From Candidatus Halocynthiibacter alkanivorans (GTDB lineage: Bacteria > Pseudomonadota > Alphaproteobacteria > Rhodobacterales > Rhodobacteraceae), in assembly GCF_003333265.1 (NCBI RefSeq), contig NZ_QOLB01000130.1, positions 54,843-118,842 of the forward strand: a stretch of DNA of 64,000 bases, given 5' to 3'. This document shows, one piece after another, positions 19,458 through 29,078 of the stretch. The notes below the pieces were generated by a model. That model searched no databases and was not told the origin of the DNA. It saw only the letters and a program-made list of their open reading frames with translations. Numbering within the stretch: position 1 is the first letter of the stretch; every line of letters begins with the position of its first letter. A program made the position numbers and the translations under genes.

Positions 19458-20656
19458 GTGCCCTGGTCCAAAGCCCACAGGCCGCACCTGCCCCGTTGAC
19501 GAGGGCTGAGGACTGGCGCAACGGCGGCTTTGGGCTCTATATCCACTGGCCGTTCTGCGCCTCAAAATGCCCTTATTGCGATTTTAATTCTCATGTTTCA
19601 GCTGAAATAGAGACTGATGCCTGGCGCAACGCCTATATTTCAGAACTGCGGCGCGTCGCGGCGCTGACACCTGGCCGGGTGCTGAATTCGGTGTTTTTTG
19701 GCGGCGGCACCCCCAGCCTGATGGATCCGGAGCTGGTCGCTGCGATCCTTGAAGAGGTGCGCGCTTGCTGGCCCCAAGGCAATGACATCGAAATCACCCT
19801 TGAAGCCAACCCGACATCGGTTGAGGCCGGCCGTTTTCGCGGCTTTCGCGACGCCGGCGTTAACCGGGTGTCGATGGGCATCCAGGCGCTGAATGACAGC
19901 GACTTGCGCGCCCTTGGGCGGTTGCATTCAGTTGAAGAGGCCCGCCACGCCTTTGACATCGCGCGCAATACTTTTGAACGCATCAGCTTTGATCTGATCT
20001 ATGCGCGTCAGGACCAGACGCTTGCTGCCTGGCAGGCCGAGCTGCGCGAAGCCATCAGCATGGCAGCGGATCACCTGTCGCTTTATCAGCTGACCATTGA
20101 GCAGGGCACTGCCTTTGGTGACCGCTATGCCCGTGGCCGGCTGAAAGGCCTGCCGGATGACGACCGGGCCGCGGATATGTATTTTGCCACCCAGGAGCTC
20201 ACCGACGCCGCCGGCCTGCCCGGCTACGAGACGTCCAACCACGCCGCCCCTGGCGAGGAGTCGCGTCACAATATGATCTACTGGTCTTATGGCGATTACG
20301 CCGGCATTGGCCCCGGGGCGCATGGTCGACTGACGCTCGACGGCCAGCGCTACGGTACTGAGGCGATCCGGGCGCCGGCGGCCTGGCTCAATGCGGTTAC
20401 AGAAAAAGACAGCGGAGACGTAGTAAAAACTACTCTCTCTGGTGAAGATCAGGCATGGGAGTACCTGATGATGGGGCTGAGGGTGACGAGAGGGATCGAC
20501 CTGACCCGGTTTTCCACCCTGTCAAACCATGATTTAACGCCTAAAATCAATGAGTTAACCAGTTACGGCCTGGTGGAAAAACAATCGGGTATTTTACGGG
20601 TCACTAAGGCCGGTCAACCGGTGTTAAACGGAATTTTGCGCGAATTACTGCCGTAA
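19454..20656 (+). CDS. hemW: Radical SAM protein HemW (heme chaperone)
   Basis: The 400-residue protein has the radical SAM cluster motif Cys35-x3-Cys39-x2-Cys42 in HWPFCASKCPYCDF, followed by GGGTPSL and SMGIQALND. These mark the HemN/HemW group; the short C-terminus and the CxxxCxxCxF-type motif fit HemW, which binds heme rather than oxidising coproporphyrinogen. Its ATG overlaps the ridA stop (ATGA). It ends 16 bases from the convergent parB. Confidence 0.9.
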   Translation: MSALVQSPQAAPAPLTRAEDWRNGGFGLYIHWPFCASKCPYCDFNSHVSAEIETDAWRNAYISELRRVAALTPGRVLNSVFFGGGTPSLMDPELVAAILEEVRACWPQGNDIEITLEANPTSVEAGRFRGFRDAGVNRVSMGIQALNDSDLRALGRLHSVEEARHAFDIARNTFERISFDLIYARQDQTLAAWQAELREAISMAADHLSLYQLTIEQGTAFGDRYARGRLKGLPDDDRAADMYFATQELTDAAGLPGYETSNHAAPGEESRHNMIYWSYGDYAGIGPGAHGRLTLDGQRYGTEAIRAPAAWLNAVTEKDSGDVVKTTLSGEDQAWEYLMMGLRVTRGIDLTRFSTLSNHDLTPKINELTSYGLVEKQSGILRVTKAGQPVLNGILRELLP

Positions 20657-20672
20657 CCGCGCAAACTCTACC

Positions 20673-21569
20673 CTAACTGGAAAGTTTTCCACACAACTGG
20701 TCGAGTTGATCGAGTGTGCTGTATTTGATCACCACTTCGCCGGATTCCGTACCGGGCGTGTGGTTGATCGAAATTTCCAGACGCGTCGCCGCCGACAGGT
20801 CAAGCTCCAGCGCCCGTGTGTCGGCGTCTTTTTCTGTCACCGACCGGCTGCGCGGGCTGCCCGGGGCGCGTTTTGGTCCCGGTCCCTTGACCAGTTTTTC
20901 GGTATCGCGCACAGACAGGCCCTTGGAGACCACTTTGCGCGCCAGTTCTGACGCGTTCTCTGAGGTGATCAGCGCCCGGGCATGGCCTGAGGACAGCTTG
21001 CCCTCCTGCAACAGATCCTGCACGTCGACCGGCAGATTCAACAGCCGCATCAGATTGGCGATATGGCTGCGGCTCTTGCCAAGCGCCTCCGCCAGTTTCT
21101 CCTGGGTGTGGCCAAACTTCTCCATCAGCTGCCGATAGCCGGCGGCCTCTTCCACCGGATTCAGATCGGCACGCTGGATGTTCTCGATAATGGCAATTTC
21201 CAGAACTTCGGTATCGTCATAATCGCGCAGTAACACCGGCAGCTCGTGCAAACGCGCCATTTGCGAGGCACGCCAGCGGCGCTCGCCGGCAACAATCTGG
21301 AATTTTTTCGCATCCTGCGGGTCCGGCCGCACGATCAGCGGCTGAATCACGCCTTTTTCACGGATCGAATTGGCCAGATCATCGAGATCGCCGGGTTCAA
21401 AACGGCGTCGCGGCTGGTCAGGGTTGGGGATAATCTGATCGATCGGCAGCAGCATATCGGGGCGGCGCGCGCTCCGGCTGTCAGAAGTGATCGCAGGTTC
21501 AACCGGTGCCACATCCGCCATCAGCGCCGACAGGCCGCGCCCGAGTCCCCGTTGTTTTTTCAAAGCCAT
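20673..21569 (-). CDS. parB: Chromosome-partitioning protein ParB
   Basis: The 298-residue CTPase and DNA-binding protein loads at parS and spreads. The N-terminus carries the ParA-stimulating basic stretch (KKQRGLGRGLSAL), the ParB box GERRWRASQMA that binds CTP, and the central helix-turn-helix (TQEKLAEALGKSRSHIANLMRL). It follows parA by 35 bases. Two perfect parS palindromes lie about 1.4 and 3.3 kb upstream in rsmG and at the mnmG start. Confidence 0.97.
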   Translation of the reverse strand: MALKKQRGLGRGLSALMADVAPVEPAITSDSRSARRPDMLLPIDQIIPNPDQPRRRFEPGDLDDLANSIREKGVIQPLIVRPDPQDAKKFQIVAGERRWRASQMARLHELPVLLRDYDDTEVLEIAIIENIQRADLNPVEEAAGYRQLMEKFGHTQEKLAEALGKSRSHIANLMRLLNLPVDVQDLLQEGKLSSGHARALITSENASELARKVVSKGLSVRDTEKLVKGPGPKRAPGSPRSRSVTEKDADTRALELDLSAATRLEISINHTPGTESGEVVIKYSTLDQLDQLCGKLSS

Positions 21570-21604
21570 ATTCTGCTCCCTTTTCTGCCTCTGCCTGGTA
21601 ACGC

Positions 21605-22402
21605 TTATGTATTGCGGCGCGACAACTCGGCCGCCAGCGCACGATAAGCGATACTGCCCTTGGAATTGCTGTCGTAATCCAACACCGGCAGCGCGAAGGA
21701 CGGTGATTCACTGATGCGCACATTGCGTGGGATCACGGTCTTGAACACCAGATCGCCAAGATTGTCACGGGCGTCAGATTCCACCTGCAAAGACAGGTTG
21801 TTGCGCGCGTCATACATGGTCAGAACCACGCCCTCAATGCGCAGGTTGGGGTTGGCGGTGCTGCGCACTTCGCGGATCGTCAGCATCAGCTGAGACAGGC
21901 CCTCCAGCGCGAAAAACTCGCTTTGCAGCGGCACCATCACCGAATCTGCCGCCACCATCGCGTTCACCGTCAGCAGGCTGAGTGAGGGCGGACAGTCAAT
22001 CAGGATGTAATCAAAACCATAGGCGTCCATCGCGGTCTGGCGCAGGGCGTCATGCAGCAGGTAGCTGCGTTTTTCATTGGACACCATTTCCATGTCAGCC
22101 GAGCTGAGATCAATGGTGGCCGGGGTGATATACAGCCCCTCAATACTGGTGGCGCGGATCACATCAGACAGCGGCGCTTCGTCCAGCAGCAGGTCATAGG
22201 TGGTGAATTCGCGGTCATGGGCCTCAATGCCCAACCCGGTGGAGGCATTGCCCTGAGGATCCAGGTCGACCAGCAGCACATTAAAGCCCTCTTCCACCAG
22301 CCCTGCCCCCAGATTGATGGCGGTGGTGGTTTTGCCCACGCCGCCCTTCTGGTTGGCGATGGCGATAATTTTCGGGGCCCTGGGCCGGCTGGGATCAGAC
22401 AC
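21605..22402 (-). CDS. parA: Chromosome-partitioning ATPase ParA
   Basis: A 265-residue deviant Walker ATPase: NQKGGVGKTTTAIN at about residues 18-31, VDLDPQGNAS, and DCPPSLSLLTVNA. With ParB it moves new origins to the pole. The start overlaps the rsmG stop by eight bases, so it is coupled to the mnmG-rsmG-parA-parB operon. Confidence 0.97.
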   Translation of the reverse strand: MSDPSRPRAPKIIAIANQKGGVGKTTTAINLGAGLVEEGFNVLLVDLDPQGNASTGLGIEAHDREFTTYDLLLDEAPLSDVIRATSIEGLYITPATIDLSSADMEMVSNEKRSYLLHDALRQTAMDAYGFDYILIDCPPSLSLLTVNAMVAADSVMVPLQSEFFALEGLSQLMLTIREVRSTANPNLRIEGVVLTMYDARNNLSLQVESDARDNLGDLVFKTVIPRNVRISESPSFALPVLDYDSNSKGSIAYRALAAELSRRNT

Positions 22403-23015
22403 GTCTGATATCTCCGATGCTGAGAATTACGGCGTTTGAATCTGTCTTGCTCGGGTATTCTTGAACGTCAAAGCTCCAGTTCGCAAGCGCAATGCTGCGT
22501 TCGCGGTATTCTGTTGCGCCTTTTGAAAAAATTGCCCGCCCACCAGGCTTCAGATGACGTTCCGCGAAGCCGAGAAGCAGATCCAGCGGCGCCAGCGCCC
22601 GTGCCGTCAGCACATCCGCTTGCAGCGGCGCCAGTGATTCGATGCGTTCGGCATGGATTTGCGCCCGGATGCCACAGTCGCGCACCACAGCGCGCAAGAA
22701 GGTAGACTTGCGCTGATCGGATTCAACACAATGAAATTCAAGATCCGGCGCCTGCTCCGCCGCCATGATCGCCAGCACCAGGCCGGGAAAACCACCGCCG
22801 GTGCCCAGATCGGCCCAGATGCCGCTGCGTGCCTGCGCCAGCGCAAAGATCTGTGCGGAATCGAGGAAATGTCGCGACCACAGGTCCTTCAGCGTCGATT
22901 TGGCCACCAGGTTGATCGCTGGGTTCCACTTGCGCAGCAGCGCTTCATAGGTTTCGAGCCGCGCCATTGTTTCACGTGAAACATCAACGGCGGCGATAAA
23001 GGCTGATTTGCTCAT
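22395..23015 (-). CDS. rsmG: 16S rRNA (guanine-N7)-methyltransferase RsmG
   Basis: A 206-residue SAM-dependent methyltransferase for G527 of 16S rRNA. The SAM-binding ADLGTGGGFPGLVLA is intact, as is the N-terminal KWNPAINLVAKST. The ATG directly follows the mnmG stop. Codons 11-16 (encoding VSRET) hold a perfect parS site, which fixes the protein sequence there. Confidence 0.96.
   Translation of the reverse strand: MSKSAFIAAVDVSRETMARLETYEALLRKWNPAINLVAKSTLKDLWSRHFLDSAQIFALAQARSGIWADLGTGGGFPGLVLAIMAAEQAPDLEFHCVESDQRKSTFLRAVVRDCGIRAQIHAERIESLAPLQADVLTARALAPLDLLLGFAERHLKPGGRAIFSKGATEYRERSIALANWSFDVQEYPSKTDSNAVILSIGDIRRV
22968..22983. promoter_or_regulatory. parS centromere site, perfect palindrome
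   Basis: TGTTTCACGTGAAACA is the full 16-base parS consensus bound by ParB. It lies inside the rsmG coding sequence, about 1.4 kb upstream of parB and 5 kb from the predicted oriC. Confidence 0.97.
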
Positions 23016-24881
23016 TCAGGCGGACTTTCGTTCATTCTGGCGCAGTTTGGCCAGTAACAGGGTCAATGCAGCTGGGGTCATGCCCTCAACCCGGCCGGCC
23101 TGGGCCAGGGTGTGCGGCCGCACCAGCGACAATTTAGAGGACAGTTCATTGGACAACCCGTTCAGCCCGTCATAGTTGAAGTCCGCCGGAATTTTCTGCT
23201 GCTCATCCCGTTTGACTGCGGCAACGTCTTTGGCCTGGCGGTCGATATAATTGGCATAAAGCGCGTCTTTGGCCAGTTGGTCGCGGATCTCGCCGGTCAC
23301 CTGATCAAACGACGGGTCAAGTTTGGCCACATCACCCCAGGTCACATCGGGGAAGGACAGCAACTGATAAGCACTGCGCCGCACGCCGTCGGCGGAGGTT
23401 TTAATGCCGGCGGCGCCAACTTCGCGCGGGGTGAACGCTGTGTCTTTCAACAGGGTTTCCGCCGACGACAGCGCTTCCATTTTGGTGGTAAAGGCAGCCT
23501 TACGCTGCTCCGAGGCACAGCCAAGTTCGATCGCAAGCGGTGTCAGCCGCTGATCGGCATTGTCGGCGCGCAGGGACAGGCGGAATTCGGCGCGCGAAGT
23601 GAACATGCGATAGGGCTCGGACACACCGCGGGTGATCAGATCATCCACCATCACGCCGATATAGGAGTTGGCACGGCTGAATATCACCTCATCCCTGCCC
23701 TGGACCTTGCGGGCAGCATTGAGTCCGGCCACCAACCCCTGGGCGGCCGCCTCCTCATAACCGGTGGTGCCGTTGATCTGACCGGCGAGATAGAGCCCGG
23801 GCACATCGCGCAGCTCCAGCGTCGGGGTCAGGCAGCGCGGATCAATATAATCATATTCAATGGCATATCCCGGCTGCTGGATTTCGACCTGCTCCAGCCC
23901 AAAGATCGAGCGCACGTAGTCCTGCTGCACCGGCAGCGGCAGCGAGGTGGAAATGCCGTTCGGGTAGACGATATTGGTGTCGAGCCCCTCGGGCTCGAGA
24001 AAGATCTGATGCGAGTGCTTGTCGGCAAAGCGCACCACCTTGTCTTCGATTGAGGGGCAATAGCGCGGCCCAACCCCGTCGATATGACCACCATACATCG
24101 CAGATTTATTGAGGTTTTCGCGAATGATGTCATGGGTGACAGCATTGGTATGGGTGATGCCACAGGCGATCTGGCGGGCCTGGGGCCGGGAATTCAGGAA
24201 AGAAAACACCACCGGATCTTCGTCGCCGGGCTGCATTTCCAGCGCGTCCCAACGGATTGTCTTGCCATCCAGCCGGGGCGGCGTGCCGGTTTTCAGCCGG
24301 CCCAGCGGCAGGTTAAACCCGTCGATGCGTTCGGCCAGCCTGACCGAAGGACGGTCCCCCATACGGCCGCCAGCGCTTTGCACGTCGCCAATATGGATGA
24401 TGCCGCGCAGAAAGGTGCCAGAGGTCAGGATCACCGCCCCGGCGCGGATCTCAGACCCGTCGGCAAGAACAACGCCGCTCACGCGTTCGCCGGTCATCAA
24501 AAAGTCAACGGCTTCGCCCTCAACCACCGTCAAGCCTTGCTGGTTGGCAAATTCCGTTTGCATGGCGCTGGCGTAAAGCTTGCGGTCGGCCTGAGCGCGT
24601 GGCCCCTGCACCGCCGGGCCCTTGCGCCGGTTAAGCAAACGGTACTGGATCGCAGCCACGTCGGCAACACGGCCCATCACCCCGTCCAGCGCATCGATCT
24701 CGCGCACCAGATGGCCTTTGCCCAGCCCACCGATAGCGGGATTGCAAGACATTACGCCAAGATCTGCCCGGCGCAGAGTGATCAGCGCGGTGCGCACGCC
24801 CATCCGGGCCGCCGCATGGGCGGCATCGGCGCCGGCATGACCGCCGCCCACCACCACCACATCAAAGTCGCAATGTTTCAC
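23016..24881 (-). CDS. mnmG: tRNA 5-carboxymethylaminomethyluridine modification enzyme MnmG (GidA)
   Basis: The roughly 621-residue flavoprotein works with MnmE on the wobble uridine of tRNAs. It opens with the FAD-binding [20 protein letters not shown] and has the signature [16 protein letters not shown] placed the start at the GTG at 24881 (VKHCDFDVV) because AAGGAG lies eight bases upstream; a GTG at 24890 is in frame (VFHVKHC) but would abut the ribosome binding site. Either way the start region overlaps a parS palindrome. Directly followed by rsmG without spacing. Confidence 0.96.
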   Translation of the reverse strand: MKHCDFDVVVVGGGHAGADAAHAAARMGVRTALITLRRADLGVMSCNPAIGGLGKGHLVREIDALDGVMGRVADVAAIQYRLLNRRKGPAVQGPRAQADRKLYASAMQTEFANQQGLTVVEGEAVDFLMTGERVSGVVLADGSEIRAGAVILTSGTFLRGIIHIGDVQSAGGRMGDRPSVRLAERIDGFNLPLGRLKTGTPPRLDGKTIRWDALEMQPGDEDPVVFSFLNSRPQARQIACGITHTNAVTHDIIRENLNKSAMYGGHIDGVGPRYCPSIEDKVVRFADKHSHQIFLEPEGLDTNIVYPNGISTSLPLPVQQDYVRSIFGLEQVEIQQPGYAIEYDYIDPRCLTPTLELRDVPGLYLAGQINGTTGYEEAAAQGLVAGLNAARKVQGRDEVIFSRANSYIGVMVDDLITRGVSEPYRMFTSRAEFRLSLRADNADQRLTPLAIELGCASEQRKAAFTTKMEALSSAETLLKDTAFTPREVGAAGIKTSADGVRRSAYQLLSFPDVTWGDVAKLDPSFDQVTGEIRDQLAKDALYANYIDRQAKDVAAVKRDEQQKIPADFNYDGLNGLSNELSSKLSLVRPHTLAQAGRVEGMTPAALTLLLAKLRQNERKSA

Positions 24882-24889
24882 GTGAAACA
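24874..24889. promoter_or_regulatory. parS centromere site at the mnmG translation start, perfect palindrome
   Basis: A second perfect TGTTTCACGTGAAACA. It covers the spacer between the AAGGAG ribosome binding site and the likely GTG start codon of mnmG, so ParB binding and spreading here must coexist with transcription of mnmG-rsmG-parAB. Confidence 0.97.
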
Positions 24890-24917
24890 CTCCTTACGTG
24901 CCAGGTTAGCTGCCATG

Positions 24918-26204
24918 TTATTTGCCAAGACAAAAACTGGCGAAAATTTCATCGAGGATGTGTTCAACATCCACCCGCCCCACCAGCGAATCCAGCGCCC
25001 GGATTGCGCTGTGCATTTCTTCCGCCGCCAGCTCGGCCCGGTCGGGGCCATGTAATACCTCAAGCTGCGCCGATTCCAAACCTTTCAATGCGCGCAGCAT
25101 CGCCTCGCGGTGGCGGGCATGGGTGGCGGTGGCAGCGCCAGAGGCGCGTGTTTCCAGGATACCGGTGATTTTGCGCACCAGATCGCCGATGCCGGCGCCG
25201 GTTTTGCCCGAAACAGCCAGCCCCTGCCCCGCAAGCAGGTCAGATTTGCTGCTGGCGATGATGTCGTCGGCCTCGGGTTGCAACTGCGGCAGCTCATCGC
25301 CAGTGAGCAGGAATACGCGCAGATCAGCAGCGCGCGCCCGTTCCAGCGCCCGCTGAATGCCAATCGATTCGACATGGTCTTCGGTTTCGCGCAACCCGGC
25401 GGTGTCCAGAAAGGTCACCGGCAGCCCGTGCAAGTCCATGCGCACTTCGATCACGTCACGGGTGGTGCCGGCAAATTCCGAGGTGATGGCGGCATCGCGC
25501 CCGGCGAGCGCGTTCAGCAGCGTAGACTTGCCCGCGTTGGGCGCGCCGACAATGGCAACCTCAAAGCCTTCGCGGATGCGTTCCGCCACATGGGAGCCTT
25601 TGATCTCGGCGTCCAGATCGCGACGGACCCGCGCCAGCAGGTCCAGCACTTCCGGGCTGACATCCACCGGCACGTCTTCGTCGACAAAATCAATGGTGGC
25701 TTCCAACAGGGCCGCGGCGCGGATCAGCTGCTGCCGCCAGCGTTCGGCTTTTTCGCCAAGCGCGCCGGAAAACAGCCGCTGGGCCTGGCGACGCTGCGCT
25801 TCGGTCTCCGCCTCAATCAGATCAGCGAGCCCTTCGACCCGCGCCAGATCCAGCCGTTCGTTTTCCAGCGCCCGGCGGGTGAATTCGCCAGGCTCCGCAA
25901 TGCGCAGCCCGTCGAGTTCTGAGAGGCGCCGCAGCACCGCGTTCACGATGGCGATGGAGCCATGCATCTGCAGCTCAGCAACGTCTTCGCCGGTAAAACT
26001 GGCACCATGGGGAAAACAAAGCACCAGAGCTTCGTCGAGGATTTCACCCTGCCCGTCGCGCAGGATGCGCAGCGCGGCCTGGCGCATATCCGGCAAGGAA
26101 CCCGCCAGGGAACGAGTCGCCAAAAACGCCTGTGGCCCGGAAATCCGGACCACTGCCACGCCCGCTTTGCCGCGGGCCGATGCAAGAGCGTAAATTGTAT
26201 CCAT
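24918..26204 (-). CDS. mnmE: tRNA modification GTPase MnmE (TrmE)
   Basis: The 428-residue GTPase partners MnmG. It has the N-terminal folate-binding domain ([22 protein letters not shown]), an embedded G domain ([24 protein letters not shown]) and the C-terminal FCLGK, in which the cysteine of the CxGK motif is retained. It lies 36 bases upstream of the mnmG start and four bases downstream of rho. Confidence 0.97.
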   Translation of the reverse strand: MDTIYALASARGKAGVAVVRISGPQAFLATRSLAGSLPDMRQAALRILRDGQGEILDEALVLCFPHGASFTGEDVAELQMHGSIAIVNAVLRRLSELDGLRIAEPGEFTRRALENERLDLARVEGLADLIEAETEAQRRQAQRLFSGALGEKAERWRQQLIRAAALLEATIDFVDEDVPVDVSPEVLDLLARVRRDLDAEIKGSHVAERIREGFEVAIVGAPNAGKSTLLNALAGRDAAITSEFAGTTRDVIEVRMDLHGLPVTFLDTAGLRETEDHVESIGIQRALERARAADLRVFLLTGDELPQLQPEADDIIASSKSDLLAGQGLAVSGKTGAGIGDLVRKITGILETRASGAATATHARHREAMLRALKGLESAQLEVLHGPDRAELAAEEMHSAIRALDSLVGRVDVEHILDEIFASFCLGK

Positions 26205-26208
26205 CAGC

Positions 26209-27480
26209 TCATGTGTTCATGGAATCGAAGAATTCTTCGTTGGATTTGGTCTGTTTCAGCTTGGAAATCAGGAACTCGATCCCGTCTGTGGTGCCCATCG
26301 GATTAAGGATGCGGCGCAACACATAAGTTTTCTGTAAGTCCTTGGCATTGGTCAACAATTCCTCTTTCCGTGTACCGGATTTGAGGATGTCCATCGCTGG
26401 GAAGACCCGTTTGTCGGCCACTTTGCGGTCCAGAACGATTTCCGAGTTACCGGTGCCTTTGAATTCCTCAAAGATCACCTCGTCCATGCGCGAACCGGTG
26501 TCGATCAGCGCGGTGGCGATGATGGTGAGCGAGCCGCCTTCTTCGATGTTACGCGCAGCACCAAAGAAACGTTTCGGGCGCTGCAGCGCGTTGGCGTCGA
26601 CACCACCGGTCAGAACTTTACCGGAAGATGGCACCACGGTGTTGAAGGCACGGCCCAGACGAGTGATCGAATCGAGCAGAATTACCACGTCGCGTTTGTG
26701 CTCGACCAGTCGTTTGGCTTTTTCGATGACCATTTCCGCCACCGCAACGTGGCGGGTCGCCGGTTCGTCAAAGGTGGAAGATACCACTTCGCCTTTGACC
26801 GAGCGTTGCATGTCGGTCACCTCTTCGGGCCGTTCATCGATCAGCAGCACGATCAGATAACATTCCGGATGGTTGATACCAATGGAATTGGCGATGTTCT
26901 GCAGCAGCATGGTTTTACCCGTGCGCGGCGGCGCCACGATCAGCGAGCGCTGGCCCTTACCGATCGGCGATACCAGGTCGATGATGCGGGCGGAACGGTC
27001 CTTGATGGTGGAGTTTTCGACCTCCATTTTCAGACGTTCATCCGGGTAGAGCGGCGTCAGATTGTCAAAAGCAATCTTGTGGCGCGCCTTTTCCGGGTCT
27101 TCAAAGTTGATCAGCACCACTTTGATAATGGTGAAATAACGCTCAGTTTCGCTGGGTGCCTGCACCACGCCGTCGACTGTGTCCCCGGTGCGCAGCGAAT
27201 GTTTGCGGATAATTTCCGGAGAAATATAGATATCATCGGGGCCCGGCAGATAGTTGGCTTCGGGCGAGCGCAGGAAGCCAAACCCGTCCTGCAGCACTTC
27301 CAGCACACCGTCACCGGAGATCTCCCAACCTTCATCCGCACGTTCGCTGAGAATCTGGAACATCATCTCGCCTTTACGCATGGTAGAGGCGTTTTCGATC
27401 TCGAGCTCTTCTGCCATCGCCACCAGCGCTTTGGGGCTTTGTTTTTTCAGATCGGCGAGAGCCAGCGTTTCAATGCTCAT
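26209..27480 (-). CDS. rho: Transcription termination factor Rho
   Basis: The 423-residue RNA helicase has the N-terminal RNA-binding fold ([20 protein letters not shown]), Walker [13 protein letters not shown] and the Q/R-loop region. The ATG at 27480 ([11 protein letters not shown]) is preferred over an in-frame start at 27546, because the known Rho N-terminus begins there. Located between mnmE and hemJ on the minus strand. Confidence 0.97.
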   Translation of the reverse strand: MSIETLALADLKKQSPKALVAMAEELEIENASTMRKGEMMFQILSERADEGWEISGDGVLEVLQDGFGFLRSPEANYLPGPDDIYISPEIIRKHSLRTGDTVDGVVQAPSETERYFTIIKVVLINFEDPEKARHKIAFDNLTPLYPDERLKMEVENSTIKDRSARIIDLVSPIGKGQRSLIVAPPRTGKTMLLQNIANSIGINHPECYLIVLLIDERPEEVTDMQRSVKGEVVSSTFDEPATRHVAVAEMVIEKAKRLVEHKRDVVILLDSITRLGRAFNTVVPSSGKVLTGGVDANALQRPKRFFGAARNIEEGGSLTIIATALIDTGSRMDEVIFEEFKGTGNSEIVLDRKVADKRVFPAMDILKSGTRKEELLTNAKDLQKTYVLRRILNPMGTTDGIEFLISKLKQTKSNEEFFDSMNT

Positions 27481-27606
27481 ACAGACAGGTATCCTACGCG
27501 AACGCAAATGCGCCGGGCGTTGCAAAAGACAATAGGGAATCCCCACGGCCGGACGGCCAGGTTAAATCTCACATAAGGCGCCAAAAGATTCGAGTCAACT
27601 CGTGGC

Positions 27607-28059
27607 TTAGAACGGTTTCACCACCACAGACAGCACGATGATGAGCAACAGCACCGTCGGAACCTCGTTCATCAGCCTGTACTGCCGCCCTGTCAGCGTA
27701 TTTGTACCGTTAATGAAGTCCCTGCGGCGCCAGCCAAGCCAGTGATGGAACCAGGTCATCGCCAGAACCGCCACAGCTTTGCTCCAGGGCCAGATTTGCG
27801 ACCAGTCCACCACTCCCGGGGTGAAGATCAGCATCAGACCAAAGACCCAGACCGCGATACTGGCCGGGTTGATGATCATTTTCAGCAGTTTCATCTCCAT
27901 GGTCAGGAAAATCTCATGGCTGTCGCCCTGAGTGCCGGCACGTTCCACGTGATAGACAAAAAGACGTGGCATGTAGAACAGCCCGGCCATCCAGGTGATC
28001 ACGGCGATGATATGGAGCGCTTTGGTCCAGAAATACAGAGACGTGAGGATTTCACCCAT
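27607..28059 (-). CDS. hemJ: Protoporphyrinogen oxidase HemJ
   Basis: A 150-residue protein with about four membrane segments. The N-terminal TKALHIIAVITWMAGLFYMPRLFVYH and the HHWLGW segment are diagnostic of HemJ, the membrane protoporphyrinogen IX oxidase common in alphaproteobacteria. The two histidines in these segments match the conserved heme-binding positions. It is the last gene before the predicted origin. AGGAAA precedes the ATG. Confidence 0.93.
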   Translation of the reverse strand: MGEILTSLYFWTKALHIIAVITWMAGLFYMPRLFVYHVERAGTQGDSHEIFLTMEMKLLKMIINPASIAVWVFGLMLIFTPGVVDWSQIWPWSKAVAVLAMTWFHHWLGWRRRDFINGTNTLTGRQYRLMNEVPTVLLLIIVLSVVVKPF

Positions 28060-28079
28060 GATTTTTCCTTTCGGGAGTG

Positions 28080-28478
28080 TCCCCTCTTTAAAAATAAATA
28101 AAGAGAAAAGAAAAGATGATGATTTTGTAGTGTCGCCGATTTCTGTGGATTATTGAGTCATTAAGAGGGTTATCCCCAACAGATCCACGGTGTTGACAAA
28201 ATGCGAATCGGAAAAGTGATTCTGGGATATTGTGACTAAAAACTGTGTTTTTACAAACTGTTACCGTGTATCTATACTTTTGCTCACCTGTGGATAACTC
28301 TGTATAGTGTTTTTTTGAAATTGGTTATCCACTGGCCTGGACTTATTCATATCCACGGTGGAAATCTACTGTGGAAATCTTGACAAAACGGGCGGAATTC
28401 GGGGATGAAACAGAAAACCCGGCTTATCCCCAATTTCATCCAACCCGTAACACCGGGTTTTTCCACAGGGCTGTCAAC
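28080..28478. other. Predicted chromosomal replication origin (oriC)
   Basis: About 400 bases without a gene, clearly richer in A and T than the surroundings. DnaA-box-like nonamers are at 28144-28152 (TGTGGATTA), 28170-28178 (TTATCCCCA), 28289-28297 (TGTGGATAA, perfect), 28325-28333 (TTATCCACT), 28349-28357 (ATATCCACG), 28370-28378 (TGTGGAAAT), 28424-28432 (TTATCCCCA) and 28459-28467 (TTTTCCACA). The stretch 28085-28125, almost free of C, could be the unwinding element. Flanking rho-hemJ and maf-aroE-coaE-dnaQ, with parABS and mnmEG close by, are classic origin neighbours in alphaproteobacteria. Transcription diverges away from it on both sides. Confidence 0.85.
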
Positions 28479-29078
28479 ATGCAGAAACCACTCATTCTGG
28501 CCTCAGGATCAGAGATCAGACTCACTTTACTGCGCAACGCCGGGCTGGTGCCCGAGGTGGTTCCGGCGCGTATAGATGAGGAGAACATTCAGGCCGCGCT
28601 CCGGGCTGAAGGCGCGCTGCCGCGTGAGATTTCCGATGCGCTGGCCGAGGGAAAGGCGCGCAAAGTATCGCTGAAACATCCTGGGGCGCTGGTTCTGGGT
28701 TGCGATCAGATCCTGGAGCTAAAGGGCGAAATATTCTCCAAAGCCACCAGCGAGGCGGAGGCGCTGCAACAGTTGCAGAAATTACGCGGGCAACAGCATA
28801 AATTGCTGTCGGCGGCGGTGATTTATGAGGATGGTAAGCCGGTGTGGCGTCATATAGGCGAAGTGCGGCTGCGCATGCGTCAGGCGTCGGATGCTTATTT
28901 GCAGGACTATGTGTCGCGCAACTGGCACAGTATCCGCCACGCGGTGGGTTGCTATAAGCTGGAAGAAGAAGGTGTACGCCTGTTTACCCATGTCAGCGGC
29001 GACTATTTCAACGTATTGGGGCTGCCACTGCTGGAAGTGCTGTCCTATCTGACCCTGAGGGGGGATTTGCCCGGATGA
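28479..29078 (+). CDS. maf: Maf-family nucleotide pyrophosphatase
   Basis: A 199-residue Maf protein, which hydrolyses non-canonical or canonical nucleoside triphosphates. It begins MQKPLILASGSEIR (the S-R nucleotide-contact motif) and has ALVLGCDQ with the catalytic aspartate. The ATG at 28479 gives the canonical N-terminus; the in-frame start at 28371 lies inside the origin region. It overlaps aroE by four bases. Confidence 0.93.
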   Translation: MQKPLILASGSEIRLTLLRNAGLVPEVVPARIDEENIQAALRAEGALPREISDALAEGKARKVSLKHPGALVLGCDQILELKGEIFSKATSEAEALQQLQKLRGQQHKLLSAAVIYEDGKPVWRHIGEVRLRMRQASDAYLQDYVSRNWHSIRHAVGCYKLEEEGVRLFTHVSGDYFNVLGLPLLEVLSYLTLRGDLPG

